From: Streptomyces griseus subsp. griseus
GTDB taxonomy: Bacteria; Actinomycetota; Actinomycetes; Streptomycetales; Streptomycetaceae
Length of the DNA stretch: 64,000 nucleotides
Reading direction: 5' to 3'
Assembly: GCF_003610995.1 (NCBI RefSeq)
Contig: NZ_CP032543.1
Span: forward strand, 3,658,001-3,722,000
Below, piece by piece: positions 17,739-28,530 of the stretch. Each line of letters opens with the position of its first letter. The stretch's first letter is position 1. The notes below the pieces were generated by a model. That model had not been told where the DNA came from. It was given only the letters and a program-made list of their open reading frames with translations, and searched no databases. A program made the position numbers and the translations under genes.

Positions 17739-20700
17739 ATGACCCCTGCTCTGTTCGGGCGCGACCACCCCGCAGGCATCCTCCGCTCGGAGATCGTCCG
17801 GGCCACGGAGAGCCACGGCGGGCTCGTGCTGGTCACGGGCGAGGCCGGGATCGGGAAGACCACCCTCGTCACCGACGCCGCCCACGAGGCGCGGCGGTGC
17901 GGGGCGCTGGTGGTCGGCGGTTCCTGCTGGGACTCCGACAGCACCCCCGGCTACTGGCCCTGGGTGCAGGTGCTGCGCGGCCTGCGCCGCTCGGCCACGG
18001 CGGCGCAGTGGGCGGCGGCCCAGGAGGCGGCGGACGGACGGCTCGGCGTCCTCCTGGGGGACGCGACGGGCGGCGGCACGGCCGCGGGAGATGCGGACGG
18101 GGACGGGGCGTCCGGTCCCGGCGGGGCCTCGTCCGACGGTCACGAGGCCTTCGGGCTGTACGACGCGGTGACCACGGCCCTCGTCACCGTCTCCCAGAGC
18201 CGCCCGCTGGTGGTGGTCCTGGACGACCTCCACAGCGCCGACCCGGCCTCGCTCCGGCTGCTCGAATTCGCCGCCCAGCACGCCTGGTTCGAGCGGCTGC
18301 TGCTCATCGGCACCTACCGGGACGTCGAGGTGGAGGCACCCGGCCACCCGCTCCAGCAGCTGATCCTGCCCCTCGTCTCGCGCGCCTCGGCCACCCTCAC
18401 GCTGACCGGCCTGGGCCGTGACGAGGTGGGCGCGCTGATGACCGTGACGACGGGCCGCGAGCCCGAGCCCCGGCTGGTCGACGAGGTCCACCGGCGCACC
18501 GGCGGCAACCCGTTCTTCGTGGAGCAGACGGCCCGGCTCTGGCACAGCGGCAGCCCTGTCTCCACCATCCCGCCCGGGGTGCGGGAGGCGGTCCGGCAGC
18601 GGCTGAGCCAGCTGCCGGATCCGGTCGTCTCGCTGCTGACCACCGCCGCCGTGCTCGGCCGGGAGTTCCGCCGCCAGGTGCTGGCCGTGGTGCACGGCTC
18701 GCCCGTCCCCAGGTGGAGCGGCTGCTGGAGTCGGCGATCGTCGCCCGGGTCGTCGTCCCGCGCCCCTCGGGGGGTTACGCCTTCGCCCACGACCTGCTCC
18801 GCGAGACGCTGTACGCCTCCCTCGGGGACGCGGACGCCCGCCGCCGCCACGCCGCCGCCGTACGGGCGCTGGACGCGCACGGCGGACTCGACGACGGGGT
18901 GCGGCCCGGGGACCTCGCCCGCCACGCCCACCTGGCCGGGGGAGAGCTGGAGCGCGACCGCCGGATCGATCTGCTGCTCGCCGCCGCCCGGGACGCCTCG
19001 GGGCGCCTCGCCGACGAGGAGGCCATCGGCCACTACCGCCGTGCCCTCACGCTGGCGTCGGGGGAGCCGGGAGCGGGCGGTGCGGTGGGGGACGGGGCGA
19101 CAGGGAGCGGGGTGGGCGGGGAATCCCTTGGGCCGGGGCCGGGCGGGGGATCGCCGGGGCGTGGGCCGGGTGCGGGGGCGACGGGGAGCGGGCCGGGTGG
19201 CGCACCTCCCGGGCCTGGGCCGGGTGCGGGGGCGACGGGGAGCGGGCCGGGTGCGGGTCCCCCGGGGCCGGGGCCCGATCGGCGCCGGGCCGCGCTCATC
19301 TGCCTCGACCTCGGTGAACAGCTGCGGCATGCCGGGGAGGCCGCCGAGGCGGGCCGCCTGCTGGACCGGGCCGTCGACCTGGCCCGGGAGCTGGACGATC
19401 CCGAGCTGCTGGCCCGGGTCGCGATCACCCTGTACCGCCGGGGCACGCTGGGCGACGGTGAGGCGTTCATGGTGGCGTTCCTGGGCGAGGCGCACCGCAA
19501 GGTCACCGGCAAGGACGGGCAGGACAGCCTCTCCGCCGACCGGCTCGCGCAGGAGCTGGCCATCCACATCATGGCCCTCGCCCGCGACGGCTCCGACGAC
19601 GAGGCCCTCGCCTTCTCGCTCTGGGCGCGCCACGACTCCGTATGGGGTCCGGGCTCGGCGGTGGAGCGGCTCGGGCTGACCGACGAGATGGCCGTCGTCG
19701 GCCGCCGCACCCAGAACCTGGACATGGAGCTGCACGCCACCTCGATGCGGTGGGTGGCCCTGCTGGAGCTCGGCGACCCGGCCTTCATCGACCAGTACCG
19801 CAGGTTCATCCGGGCCGCCGAGCGCTCGGCGCTGCCCCGGTTCGCCCTGGCCGTGGCAGTCGACGGCAGCCTGATCGCCTCGCTCCAGGGCCGGTTCACC
19901 GAGGCCGCCGACGCGCTCAGCGGTGAGGAGCTCGGTCTGGAGGGCGAGGACCACGAGACGTTCGGCTTCATGGGGTGCCATCTGCACTGGTCCCTGCACC
20001 TGTTGCGCGGGCGGTTCGCGGAGGCGGAGAAGGTCCTCGCCGCGCTGCCGGGCGCCCGGTATCCGTATCCCGGGCTGCTGGAGGCGCTCACCGCGGTGGA
20101 GCAGGGCGACGCGGCTCCGGCCCTGCGCCTGATCGCCGAGCAGTCGGACCGCGCGGCCCCCTATCCGCGGGCGTTCATGCCACTCTGGCTCCGGCTGCTG
20201 GCCCAGGCGGCCGCGACGACCGGCGACCGGCGCCTGATCACCCGCGCCGAGGACGAGCTCACGCCCTACACCGGCCAGTGGGTCGTCTCGCTGTACGGGT
20301 GCGACATCGGCGGCCCCGTCGACCTCTGGCTCGGGATGCTCGCCGCCGCGCGGGACGACCGGGACGCGGCGGTGGCCGCGCTCACCGAGGCCGCCGCCTC
20401 CGCGGACCGCCTCGGCGCCCGCCCCTGGGCCGTACGGGCCCGGCTGCACCTCGCCCGTTCCCTCCTCGCCCGCGCGGAGCCGGGCGACACCGGCCGGGCC
20501 CGCGCGCTGCTGGCCGAAGTGGGTCGGGAGACCGACGAGTTGGGCCTGCACCACCTGGCCGCCGAAAGCCCCGCCCCCGCGCACTCCCGCCGGCCACCGA
20601 CCGCTCCCCCGCTCCTGAAGCTGCCGCTCCCGCACCCGTAGCCCCCGCCGCCGAGTTCCGCCGCGACGGTTCCGTATGGCAGCTGCGCTGGGACGGGCGG

Positions 20701-21192
20701 ACCGTGCATGTCCCCGACGCCAAGGGGCTGCGGGACCTGCACAGCCTGCTGGGGCTGCCCGGGGCCGACGTCCCGGCCGTGGAGCTGCTCGCCCCCGAGG
20801 GCGGCAACGTCGTGGTCGCCGCCGGACGGATGGGCGGCGACCCGGTCCTCGACGAGGAGGCCAAGCGCCGGTACAAGGAACATCTGGACCGGCTGGACGC
20901 CGAGATAGACCGCGCGGCGGCACGGAACGACACCCCGCAGGTCGAGGCGTACGACCGGGAGCGGCAGGCCCTCCTGGACCAGCTGCGCACCGCGGCGGGG
21001 CTCGGTGGCCGGAGCCGCCGCCTGGACGACCGGACCGAGCGGGCCCGTAAGACGGTCACCGCCCGGATCCGCGACACCCTGCGCAAGCTGGACTCCCTCC
21101 ACCCCGAACTGGCGGCGCACCTGAGGGAGTCCGTGACCACCGGAACCACCTGCGCCTACCGCCCGGGCCAGGCGCCGGACTGGCGCCTGTGA
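17739..21192 (+). CDS. large AAA ATPase of regulator type, two apparent frameshifts
   Basis: As one product about 1151 residues. The N-terminal AAA_16 ATPase has Walker A GEAGIGKTT (about 36) and Walker B VVVLDDLHSAD (about 158). Then come alpha-helical TPR-like repeats and a C-terminal domain starting AAEFRRDGSVWQLRWDG, as in SARP/LuxR-like signalling ATPases but with no recognisable C-terminal helix-turn-helix. The reading frame moves at about 18707 (CCCC run) and about 20569-20578 (C runs), each corrected by one added base, and coding character continues across both. The start is ATG 17739; a TATCGT hexamer ends six bases before it, suggesting a leaderless transcript. An LGGGATGSGPG-like low-complexity insert lies near residues 445-515. 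Confidence 0.75.
19060..19290 (+). repeat. GGGCCGGGTGCGGGGGCGACGG-like low-complexity tract
   Basis: Imperfect tandem units of GCGACGGGGAGCGGGCCGGG and CCGGGCCTGGGCCGGGTGCG, encoding Gly/Pro/Ala/Thr-rich sequence inside the TPR region. The frame stays open throughout. Likely a slippage-prone insert. Confidence 0.75.
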
Positions 21193-21275
21193 CCTGGGCC
21201 GACGGCCGGTGACCCCGGCGCCGATCCGGCGCCGGGGTCACCGACATCACCTGCTCGTCGGCCACGCCCGGCCGG

Positions 21276-22133
21276 TCACCTGCGGTTGTAGAGCCTCATC
21301 GTCACGACACCGAACACAGCCATGATCGCCCCGGCCCACCCCAGCGACCAGGCGATGTCGGATGCGGGCCAGTTGCCCGCCATCAGCTCGCGTACCGCCG
21401 TGGCCAGATGGGTGATCGGGCTGTTGTTCACGAAGGCCTGCAGCCAGCCCGGCATCGTCCTCGGGTCGACGAAGACGTTGCTGAGGAAGGTCAGCGGGAA
21501 GATCACCATCATGCTGACGCCCATCACGGACTTCTCCGTGCGCAGCAGCAGCCCGAACATGGTCCAGATCCACGAGAACGCGAACGCGAAGACCAGCAGC
21601 AGGGCCACCCCCGCCAGCATCCCGAGCACTCCGCCGTCCGGCCGGAAGCCGATGATCATGCCGACCGTCAGCATCACCACCGAGGCGAGCACATAGCGCA
21701 GGACGTCGCCGAGCAGATAGCCGACCATCGGCGCGGGCCGCCAGATCGGCAGCGTACGGAACCGGTCGAAGACGCCCTTGGTGATGTCGGTGTTGACCGA
21801 GACGCCGGTGTACATCGTGATCATCACGACGCTCATCACCAGGATGCCGGGCAGCAGGAACTGGATGTACTCCTGTGTGGAGCCGGCCAGCGCCCCTCCG
21901 AAGAGGTACGTGTACATCAGGACCAGCATGATCGGAAAAGCCGTCACATCGAAGAGCTGCTCCGGCACATGCTTGATCTTCAGCATGGCGCGCCAGCCGA
22001 AGGTGAGGGAGGCCGACAGCGCGCTGGGTCTCGGCGGCCGGTCCAGGCCGACCAGGAGGGCCGAGAGACGCTCCTGGTCCGGCGGGGCGAGCGCGACGTC
22101 TTCCAGCTCCGTCTTGGTGGTCGCGGTGCTCAT
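21276..22133 (-). CDS. ABC-2 type exporter permease (DrrB-like)
   Basis: 285 residues with about six membrane segments and the ABC-2 permease pattern; the motif [19 protein letters not shown] and [17 protein letters not shown] region match the daunorubicin-resistance DrrB group. It forms the membrane channel of an exporter. Its start overlaps the stop of the ATP-binding gene by four bases (ATGA), so the two subunits are translationally coupled. The substrate cannot be told from sequence. Confidence 0.9.
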   Translation of the reverse strand: MSTATTKTELEDVALAPPDQERLSALLVGLDRPPRPSALSASLTFGWRAMLKIKHVPEQLFDVTAFPIMLVLMYTYLFGGALAGSTQEYIQFLLPGILVMSVVMITMYTGVSVNTDITKGVFDRFRTLPIWRPAPMVGYLLGDVLRYVLASVVMLTVGMIIGFRPDGGVLGMLAGVALLLVFAFAFSWIWTMFGLLLRTEKSVMGVSMMVIFPLTFLSNVFVDPRTMPGWLQAFVNNSPITHLATAVRELMAGNWPASDIAWSLGWAGAIMAVFGVVTMRLYNRR

Positions 22134-23101
22134 GCCGCCACTCCCTTCTTGTCCGTGAGAGCGAGGAAGACCTCGTCGAGGCTGGGCTGTCCCAGCGAGA
22201 AGTTGTCGACCGTGATGCCGGAGCGGGCCAGCTCGGCCAGGGCCCGTGCCGCCTGTTCCGCCGCGCCCCGGTCGGAGCCGTGCGCGTCGACCCGGGCGGT
22301 CAGCGCCACCGGGTCCGCGTCCAGCTGGACCGTGGCGTCGAGTTCGAGCGACAGCACCCGCTCGGCCTCGGGCCGCTGGGCGGCGTCGCGCAGCCGCAGG
22401 TGGACGGTGCCGGAGCCGACGGAGGCCTTGAGCTCGCCCTTGGTGCCCTCGGCGATCACCCGGCCGTGGTCGATCACGGCGATCCGGGAGGCCAGCTGGT
22501 CGGCCTCGTCGAGATACTGCGTGGTCAGCAGGACCGTGGTGCCGTGGGCGACGACCGCGCGCACGATGTCCCAGACCTGGTTGCGGCTGCGCGGGTCGAG
22601 TCCGGTGGTCGGCTCGTCCAGGAAGAGCAGGTCGGGGGTGTTGAGGATGGAGGCGGCGATGTCGATGCGGCGTCGCATGCCTCCCGAGTAGTTCTTCACC
22701 TGCTTGCCGGCCGCCTCGGTCAGCCCGAACCCTTCGAGCAGCTGGGCCGCCCGGTCACGGGCCGCCGTCCTGGAGTGGCCCAGGAGGCGGGCGAGCAGGA
22801 TGAGGTTCTCGTTGCCGGTCAGGTCCTCGTCGACCGAGGCGTACTGCCCGGTGAGACTGACCCGGCTGCGGACCGCGTCGGCTTCCTTCACCACGTCCTT
22901 GCCGAACACCCGGGCCGATCCGTCGTCCGGGCGCAGCAGCGTCGCGAGCATCCGGACGGTGGTGGTCTTCCCGGCACCGTTGGGTCCGAGGACCCCGTAG
23001 ACGGTGCCGGTCGGGACCGCGAGGTCGACGCCGTCCACCGCGCGGTTCTCGCCGAAGACCTTCACCAGCCCCGTGGTCTCGATGGCCAGTTCAGTGCTCA
23101 T
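22130..23101 (-). CDS. ABC exporter ATP-binding protein (DrrA-like)
   Basis: 323 residues. The nucleotide-binding domain has Walker [10 protein letters not shown], signature YSGGMRRR, Walker [14 protein letters not shown] and the C-terminal DrrA extension ending in DEVFLALT. The start is ATG 23101, with AAGGA eight bases upstream. It drives the DrrB-like permease encoded next. DrrAB pairs often export drugs or lipids, but no biosynthetic cluster is nearby, so a general export role is likely. Confidence 0.93.
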   Translation of the reverse strand: MSTELAIETTGLVKVFGENRAVDGVDLAVPTGTVYGVLGPNGAGKTTTVRMLATLLRPDDGSARVFGKDVVKEADAVRSRVSLTGQYASVDEDLTGNENLILLARLLGHSRTAARDRAAQLLEGFGLTEAAGKQVKNYSGGMRRRIDIAASILNTPDLLFLDEPTTGLDPRSRNQVWDIVRAVVAHGTTVLLTTQYLDEADQLASRIAVIDHGRVIAEGTKGELKASVGSGTVHLRLRDAAQRPEAERVLSLELDATVQLDADPVALTARVDAHGSDRGAAEQAARALAELARSGITVDNFSLGQPSLDEVFLALTDKKGVAA

Positions 23102-23163
23102 GAATCCATTCCTTGTGCGTCGTCGTCGAAGTTCGGGGCGTGGAGGTGAGGGGCCAGGGGGTG

Positions 23164-23826
23164 TCAGGGGACGTAGGGGCGGACCGCCCGCGCCTCGCGC
23201 AGGGCCCGGCCCCACCAGCCGAGCTGGTCCAGCATCAGCCGCACCGCCCGGTCCCGTGCGCAGGCGCCGGCGTGGTCCTCCAGCGGCGTGTGCAGGAAGT
23301 CGAGGGCGACCCCGTTGCGCAGGGTCACCGTGTGCAGCTCCGTGAAGACCGAGCGCAGCTGCTCCACGGCGTACAGCCCGGACGAGCCGTGGCCGTAGCT
23401 CACGAAGCCGACCGGCTTGGTCTGCCATTCGTCGTACGCGAAGTCGATGGCCTGCTTGAGGGAGGCCGGGAAGGAGCGGTTGTACTCCGGGGTGACCACG
23501 ACGAAGGCCTCGGCCTCCCCGATCGCCCCGGCGAACTCCGTCATCTGCTCCGTCGCCCGCTCCGGGTAGTGCACGGGGAAGTCGAACTCCGCCAGGTCCA
23601 GCACGACGAGGTCGAGCTCGCCCCGTACCCGAGCCCGCTCCACGAACCATCGGCCGACCGCGTCGCCGATGCGCCCTTCGCGCGTGCTGCCGATGATCAC
23701 CGCGACCCGCAGCGGATCCCCACCGTCCCCGGTCTCCTCGTTCCCCCCGTTCCTCCCGGTCTCGTCGGTCTCCCTGTCGTCCGTCACGCCGTCCGTCCAG
23801 CCCGGCATCGCTCGGTCGTCCGGCAT
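23164..23826 (-). CDS. NADPH-dependent FMN reductase family protein
   Basis: 220 residues, flavodoxin fold. It has the phosphate loop [15 protein letters not shown] (about residue 47) and [17 protein letters not shown], the YNxSxPxxLKNAID signature of the NADPH-dependent FMN/quinone reductase family. The first 40 residues are acidic and low complexity. The start is ATG 23826, with GGAGGAG five bases upstream, favoured over an upstream in-frame ATG at 23853. It lies 62 bases upstream of drrA on the same strand, so they may form one operon. Confidence 0.88.
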   Translation of the reverse strand: MPDDRAMPGWTDGVTDDRETDETGRNGGNEETGDGGDPLRVAVIIGSTREGRIGDAVGRWFVERARVRGELDLVVLDLAEFDFPVHYPERATEQMTEFAGAIGEAEAFVVVTPEYNRSFPASLKQAIDFAYDEWQTKPVGFVSYGHGSSGLYAVEQLRSVFTELHTVTLRNGVALDFLHTPLEDHAGACARDRAVRLMLDQLGWWGRALREARAVRPYVP

Positions 23827-23873
23827 CGCTCGCTCCTCCTCCCGCTCCCTCACCTCCTGGGCGCCAGATGCGG

Positions 23874-23910
23874 GGGCGCGGCCGCCAGATGCGATCTGGC
23901 GGCCGCGCCC
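23874..23910. terminator. 17-bp hairpin terminator
   Basis: GGGCGCGGCCGCCAGAT pairs perfectly with its complement across a three-base GCG loop, between two leftward genes. It has no T-tract, as is common for actinobacterial terminators, and likely ends transcription of the small membrane-protein gene at 23968. Confidence 0.85.
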
Positions 23911-23967
23911 ACGGCCGGTGTACTCGGCTGGAACGTTCCTCGCGACCGGTCCCTGGGTCAGTGGCGG

Positions 23968-24375
23968 TCAGCGCTCCCGTGAGTAGAAGAAGTAGAACGT
24001 GGACAGAAAGACGCCCACGCCGACCACCAGGCCCAGCACGGTCGACCGCAGCACGCCGGTATCGGTGAGGCTCACCAGGAAGCCGACGGCGCAGGCGGTC
24101 AGGGCCCCGTACGCGAGGGCGCGCACCCCGTGCGGCAGCGACCGCTGGATCCGGCCCAGCGCGAAGCAGAGGGCCGCCACCGCCGCACCGGAGACGAGTC
24201 CCAGGACGACCTGCCCGCCGGTGCTGGGGCCGCCGTCGCGGCGGATGAACGCGGCGTAGAAGCCGTAGATGATGCCGAGCGCCAGCGGCACCGCCACGGC
24301 GTACGGAGTGAGACTGCGGGGCCGTGCATGCGCGCGGGCCCTCTTCCGGCCGGGCATGGCTGCGTGTGTGACCAT
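23968..24375 (-). CDS. hypothetical membrane protein, four spans
   Basis: 135 residues: a basic Arg-rich head ([13 protein letters not shown]) followed by about four hydrophobic segments ([79 protein letters not shown]). The start is ATG 24375, with GGAAGGAG nine bases upstream. I do not recognise a named family. Genus-conserved integral membrane protein of unknown function. Confidence 0.8.
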   Translation of the reverse strand: MVTHAAMPGRKRARAHARPRSLTPYAVAVPLALGIIYGFYAAFIRRDGGPSTGGQVVLGLVSGAAVAALCFALGRIQRSLPHGVRALAYGALTACAVGFLVSLTDTGVLRSTVLGLVVGVGVFLSTFYFFYSRER

Positions 24376-24506
24376 CGCGGACAGCTCCTTCCCTCGCCCC
24401 CGTCGCGCGCCCCCGTTCCTCCAGAGCACACCCGCCCGCGCGGCCCGGCAACTCGAACGGCGTACGGCCCCGAGCGGTCCGGCCCGGGACGGGATTTCCT
24501 GGAGCA

Positions 24507-25412
24507 GTGCTGACCTCTGCTGCGGCGCCCTCGAAGGCCTCGGCCGTCTCGACGGCCTCGATGGCGCTCTCGGCCGTCCTGATCGTCCTGCTCACCGCCC
24601 TGGTGCCGTTCAGCGCGCTCTCCGCCTGGGTCGACCTGGAGATCGACGACACCGACCGGTACGTCGCCGCCGTCTCCCCGCTCTCCTCCGACCCGGCGGT
24701 GCAGAGCACCGTCACGGAGCTGATCACCGACAAGGCGATGGAGCAGATCGACCTCGGCCCGCTCCAGGAGACGGTCCGGGACTTCCTGCACGAGACCGTG
24801 CGGTCCTTCACCTCCACCGAGGCCTTCGCGAACGCCTGGGACACCGCCAACCGGACCGCGCATGAGGCGGTGACCGCCGCGCTGGACGGTGACAGCGGAG
24901 AGGCGGTCACCATCGACCTGGGGCCGGTGATCCAGCAGGTCAAGCAGGATCTGGTGAACCGGGGGGTGCCCTTCGCGGACCAGATCCCCGTCCAGCGGAC
25001 CGAGATCACGGTGATCGGCGCGGACCGGGCGGACACCCTCAGGGACTCGTTCCACTGGCTGCGCTACTGCAGCATCTGGCCGGCCATCGCCACGCTGGTC
25101 CTGCTCGTGCTGGTGGTGGGCATCGCGACGGTACGGGGAGGGCTCCGGGCCGGTCTGACCGCTACGGCGGCCGTGGGCGCCGGGTTCGTCCTCGGGGCGA
25201 TCGCGCTGCGGATCCTGGTGGCGGTCGGCCGGAGCCGGGCGCTGGAGGAGGTTCCGGGCGCCGACCGGGACGCGGCGGCCGCGGTGGTCGACGCCCTGAC
25301 GGCGTCGCTGCGGACCACGGTGTGGGTGGTGCTGGCCGTGGGCGCGGTCCTGCTGGTGGGGGCGGTGCTGGCCCGGGTGCTGCTGGGGCGGCGGAGGGCC
25401 GGGCCGGGGTGA
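24507..25412 (+). CDS. hypothetical membrane protein with extracytoplasmic domain
   Basis: 301 residues. One membrane segment at the N-terminus ([22 protein letters not shown]), about 150 soluble residues with a helical character, then three or four C-terminal membrane segments. The start is uncertain: GTG 24507 has GGAG only two bases away, and ATG 24559 is the alternative. It is divergent from the small membrane gene to its left (132 bases apart). Not recognised; the layout suggests a sensor or a secretion-associated membrane protein. Confidence 0.75.
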   Translation: MLTSAAAPSKASAVSTASMALSAVLIVLLTALVPFSALSAWVDLEIDDTDRYVAAVSPLSSDPAVQSTVTELITDKAMEQIDLGPLQETVRDFLHETVRSFTSTEAFANAWDTANRTAHEAVTAALDGDSGEAVTIDLGPVIQQVKQDLVNRGVPFADQIPVQRTEITVIGADRADTLRDSFHWLRYCSIWPAIATLVLLVLVVGIATVRGGLRAGLTATAAVGAGFVLGAIALRILVAVGRSRALEEVPGADRDAAAAVVDALTASLRTTVWVVLAVGAVLLVGAVLARVLLGRRRAGPG

Positions 25413-25421
25413 CGTACCGAC

Positions 25422-25435
25422 GTTTCACGTGAAAC
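25422..25435. promoter_or_regulatory. parS site (ParB binding)
   Basis: GTTTCACGTGAAAC, a perfect match to the Streptomyces parS consensus, in the gap between two convergent genes. ParB spreads from such sites to organise the origin region during sporulation. Confidence 0.95.
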
Positions 25436-25447
25436 AGCCGTGCCGAC

Positions 25448-25461
25448 GTTTCACGTGGAAC
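25448..25461. promoter_or_regulatory. near-consensus parS site
   Basis: GTTTCACGTGGAAC, one base off the consensus, 26 bases downstream of a perfect site. Two sites this close suggest a cooperative ParB loading point. Confidence 0.75.
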
Positions 25462-25498
25462 AACGGGAGAGAACCCGCACGGAGGACCGCCGGTCGGC

Positions 25499-25900
25499 TC
25501 AGAGCTCCGGCGGACGTCCCTGGAGGCGATCCATCTCACGGCGGTCGCGCTTGGTCGGCCGGCCGGTGCCCCGGTCCCGTACCGGAACCTGGATCGCCAG
25601 CTCGCGCGGCGGCGGGGGCGGGCTGTTGTCGACGAAGCACTCGGCGGCCACCGGCGGACCGACCCGCTTCTTCACGATCTTCGAGACGACGACCACCCGG
25701 TCCCGCCCCGCGTGCCGGAGCCGTACCTCGTCGCCGATCCGGACGGCCTGGGCGGGCTTGGCCCGCTCGCCACCGACCTTCACATGGCCGGCCCGGCAGG
25801 CCGCGGCCGCCTGGGCACGGGTCTTCGTCAGCCGGACCGACCAGATCCACACGTCGACCCGGACGCTTCCCTCCGCCTGCGGCGCGTCACCGGAAACCAT
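25499..25900 (-). CDS. RNA-binding S4 domain protein (Hsp15/HslR type)
   Basis: 133 residues. The S4 fold opens with VDVWIWSVRLTKTRAQAAAACRAGHVKVGG, the core RNA-binding segment, followed by a Lys/Arg-rich tail as in heat-shock protein 15, which rescues stalled ribosomal subunits. The start is ATG 25900; TACAGT ends seven bases before it, so it is probably leaderless. The C-terminal tail is basic (RDRGTGRPTKRDRREMDRLQ). The gene ends 37 bases from a parS-like site. Confidence 0.85.
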   Translation of the reverse strand: MVSGDAPQAEGSVRVDVWIWSVRLTKTRAQAAAACRAGHVKVGGERAKPAQAVRIGDEVRLRHAGRDRVVVVSKIVKKRVGPPVAAECFVDNSPPPPPRELAIQVPVRDRGTGRPTKRDRREMDRLQGRPPEL

Positions 25901-26095
25901 GGGTACGACTGTAGTCCGGGTGGACGGACCAGCGGCCGGGAACGTCCGGACCGGCGGGAGGGGAGCCCATGGGCGTCCTTCCTGGTCGACAGGTGCGGTG
26001 CACCGTACCCGGCGCCGCCGAGCACATGTCGGCCGCGCCTGCCGTTCACCGTGGGCTCCCGGTTCCGTTCCCCAGCCACACTTTTGAGGGACGCA

Positions 26096-26131
26096 CATCA
26101 GGCCCGCACCGGAGGGGGCACAGGCCTGATG
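26096..26131. terminator. hairpin terminator after phoX-like gene
   Basis: CATCAGGCC and GGCCTGATG form a nine-bp stem with an 18-base loop, 26 bases downstream of the phosphatase stop codon. It separates the phosphatase from the S4 gene. Confidence 0.7.
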
Positions 26132-26157
26132 AGCGGTTCACCCCATGGGGTTCGGGG

Positions 26158-28224
26158 TCACACCCCGATGTCGCGCCCGTCCTTGCGCCAGACCGCGACG
26201 ACGGAGGGGCGGACGATCTTGCCCGGGCCGTCGGGCCAGATGCTCGCCGGCTTCTCCACCGAGGCGCCGTCGACCTCGCCCGGGTGCTGGACGGCGACCA
26301 GGACGCGGCGGTCCTGGATGACCGGCCCGCAGGTCTCCGCGCCGGTCGGGACGGTCAGGAACTGCTTCAGCTCACCACGCCGGTCACCGCGGGTGGCGAC
26401 ACCGAGGAGGCCGTCGTGCGAACCGAGCTGGTTGCCGTCGGTCGAGATCCACAGGTTGCCGTGCGCGTCGAACGCCACGTTGTCCGGGCAGGAGATGGGG
26501 CTGACCCGGTCCTTGGGGAACCCGGCGAAGTACGTCGACGGGTCGTTCGGGTCGCCCGCGACGAGGAAGAGCCGCCAGGCGAACCCGTCGCCCGCCGGGT
26601 CGTCCCAGTTCTCCGCGAGCTCCAGGATCTGCCCGTGCTTGTTGGCGTTGCGCGGGTTGGCCTCGTCCGCCGGGGCCTTGCCCTCCTTGCCGCGGTCGGT
26701 GTTGTTGGTGAGCGCCACGTAGACCCGGCCGGTGCGCGGCGAGGGCTCGACGTCCTCGGGCCGGTCCATCTTGGTGGCACCGACCTTGTCACCGGCCAGC
26801 CGCGTGTGGACGTACACCTCTTCGGCGGTCATGCCCGGCACGTGCGAGGTGGTGCCGGTGGCCAGCGGGATCCAGACCCCGCTGCCGTCGAACTCGCCGT
26901 CGGAGGGCAGCTTTCCGGTGCCGTCGATCTCGGCGGCCGGGGAGTCGCCGGTCAGCTTGGCGACGTAGAGCGTGCCCTCGTCCAGCAGCGTCAGGTTGTG
27001 CTCGCGGGCGGCGCGCGAGTTGCCCTTCTTCATCCGCTTGCTGGAGACGAACTTGTAGAGGTAGTCGAACCGCTCGTCGTCGCCCATGTAGACGACCGGG
27101 CGGCCGTCCGAGGTCAGCCGGGGCTGGGCCGCCTCGTGCTTGAACCGGCCCAGCGCGGTCCGCTTGCGCGGGGTGGAGTCCGGGTCGTACGGGTCGAGTT
27201 CGACGACCCAGCCGAAGCGGTTGGCCTCGTTGGGCTCCTTCGCCAGGTCGAACCGCCGGTCGAACCGCTCCCACTTGCGCTCGGTGGCGCCGGTGCCGAT
27301 CCCGTACCGCTTGTGCTCGGCGGTGGTGGCGTTGGCGAAGTACTGGTTGAAATTCTCCTCGCCGTGCAGGGTGGTGCCCCACGGAGTGGTGCCGCCGGCG
27401 CAGTTGTTGAGGGTGCCGAACACCTTGCGGCCGGTGCGGTCGGCGGACGTACGGAGCAGGGGGCTGCCCGCGGCCGGACCGGTGAGCCGGAATTCACTCG
27501 TCGCGGTGAGGCGGCGGTTCAGCGGGTGACGGCTGACCACGCCCAGCTTGCCGGTGCGGCTCTCCTCCTGGACGACGACCACGGAGAGTCCGTGCGCGGC
27601 CCAGGCGATCTCCACCTGCTCGCGCGTGGGGTTGGCCGGATCGTAGCCACGGAACATGAGGTTCTCGTTCGTGTACTCGTGGTTGGCGACCAGAACCTGA
27701 CGGCCGCGCTCGCCGGGGAGCGGGAGCAGCGAGAGGAAGTCGTTGTTGTAACCGAACTGGCCCGCCTGCGCCTTGGCGGACTGCTTCTCCGGGTTGAAGG
27801 CGGGCGCCCCGCGCAGGATCGGCTCACCCCACCGGATCACCACGTTCTGGCTGTAGCCGTCGGAGACGGAGACCTTGTCGTCCTTGTTGGGCGCGACCGG
27901 CGAGAACCTCAGGCCACGGGCGCCGGAGGGGGCCGGTTTCGGCGGGTTCGGTCGGTGGCCGTGTCCGGCGAGCGCGGCGGCCTCCGCCTGCGGGGTACCC
28001 GGGCCGGTCAGCGCGGCCGTCCCGGCCGCGGCGGCGACCGTCACGACGGCGGCCGTGCGCATCATCGAGCGGCGCGAGACGGCACGGGCGATGATGTCGC
28101 CGGCGTACTCGTTGTCGCTGGTGTTCGGGACCTCCTGGAAGCAGGCGTCCCCACAGCGGTAGCGGCAGGTCAACGCGGAACGCCCGCCCGGGTGGGGGCT
28201 GATGAGCGGCAGCAGATTACGCAC
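26158..28224 (-). CDS. PhoX-family phosphatase
   Basis: 688 residues. A Tat signal (SRRSMMRTAAVVTVAAAAGTAALT, residues about 45-70) precedes a DUF839/PhoX beta-propeller phosphatase domain; motifs CPDNVAFDAHGNLWISTDG and RPEDVEPSPRTGRVYVALTN lie near the C-terminus. PhoX enzymes are exported, calcium/iron-dependent alkaline phosphatases. The start is GTG 28224, with GGAGGG eight bases upstream. A possible phosphate-regulated promoter was not found in the 306-base upstream gap. Confidence 0.93.
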   Translation of the reverse strand: MRNLLPLISPHPGGRSALTCRYRCGDACFQEVPNTSDNEYAGDIIARAVSRRSMMRTAAVVTVAAAAGTAALTGPGTPQAEAAALAGHGHRPNPPKPAPSGARGLRFSPVAPNKDDKVSVSDGYSQNVVIRWGEPILRGAPAFNPEKQSAKAQAGQFGYNNDFLSLLPLPGERGRQVLVANHEYTNENLMFRGYDPANPTREQVEIAWAAHGLSVVVVQEESRTGKLGVVSRHPLNRRLTATSEFRLTGPAAGSPLLRTSADRTGRKVFGTLNNCAGGTTPWGTTLHGEENFNQYFANATTAEHKRYGIGTGATERKWERFDRRFDLAKEPNEANRFGWVVELDPYDPDSTPRKRTALGRFKHEAAQPRLTSDGRPVVYMGDDERFDYLYKFVSSKRMKKGNSRAAREHNLTLLDEGTLYVAKLTGDSPAAEIDGTGKLPSDGEFDGSGVWIPLATGTTSHVPGMTAEEVYVHTRLAGDKVGATKMDRPEDVEPSPRTGRVYVALTNNTDRGKEGKAPADEANPRNANKHGQILELAENWDDPAGDGFAWRLFLVAGDPNDPSTYFAGFPKDRVSPISCPDNVAFDAHGNLWISTDGNQLGSHDGLLGVATRGDRRGELKQFLTVPTGAETCGPVIQDRRVLVAVQHPGEVDGASVEKPASIWPDGPGKIVRPSVVAVWRKDGRDIGV

Positions 28225-28530
28225 GTGGGATTCCCTCCGTCGGTGTGTCGTGCGTGACGGTAGGGCCGCCCTCACCCGGTCCGTGGGACGTGCGGTGAAC
28301 GGCGGGTGAAGTCCGGGTCACCGCTGTTCCCTTGCAGCCGTACGGGTCCACGGCCCCGGCCGCCGGCCCGGGATCGGCCCGGGATCGGTTCCGGCTCGGT
28401 TGGCGCAGGGGTGGGCCGGACCGGCGAACGGCCGGATCCGGCCGCTAACCTTACGTATCCGTCCTGGCCAGGGATGAAATCGCCCAGGTCGGACATTCCC
28501 CGCACCCAACTCATGCGAAAGGCCTCGCCC
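28225..28530. other. intergenic gap between phoX-like and VWA genes
   Basis: Divergent gap of 306 bases. An in-frame upstream extension of the VWA gene covers it but has low coding character. I see no clear PHO box or strong promoter. Confidence 0.5.

Noticed and set aside
17739..21192. AAA ATPase as two or three separate genes
   Set aside because: The pieces match one continuous domain order and lack ribosome-binding sites at the internal starts.
21276..23101. Antibiotic resistance or biosynthesis cluster around the DrrAB-like pair
   Set aside because: No biosynthetic enzymes or pathway regulators nearby; a general exporter is more likely.
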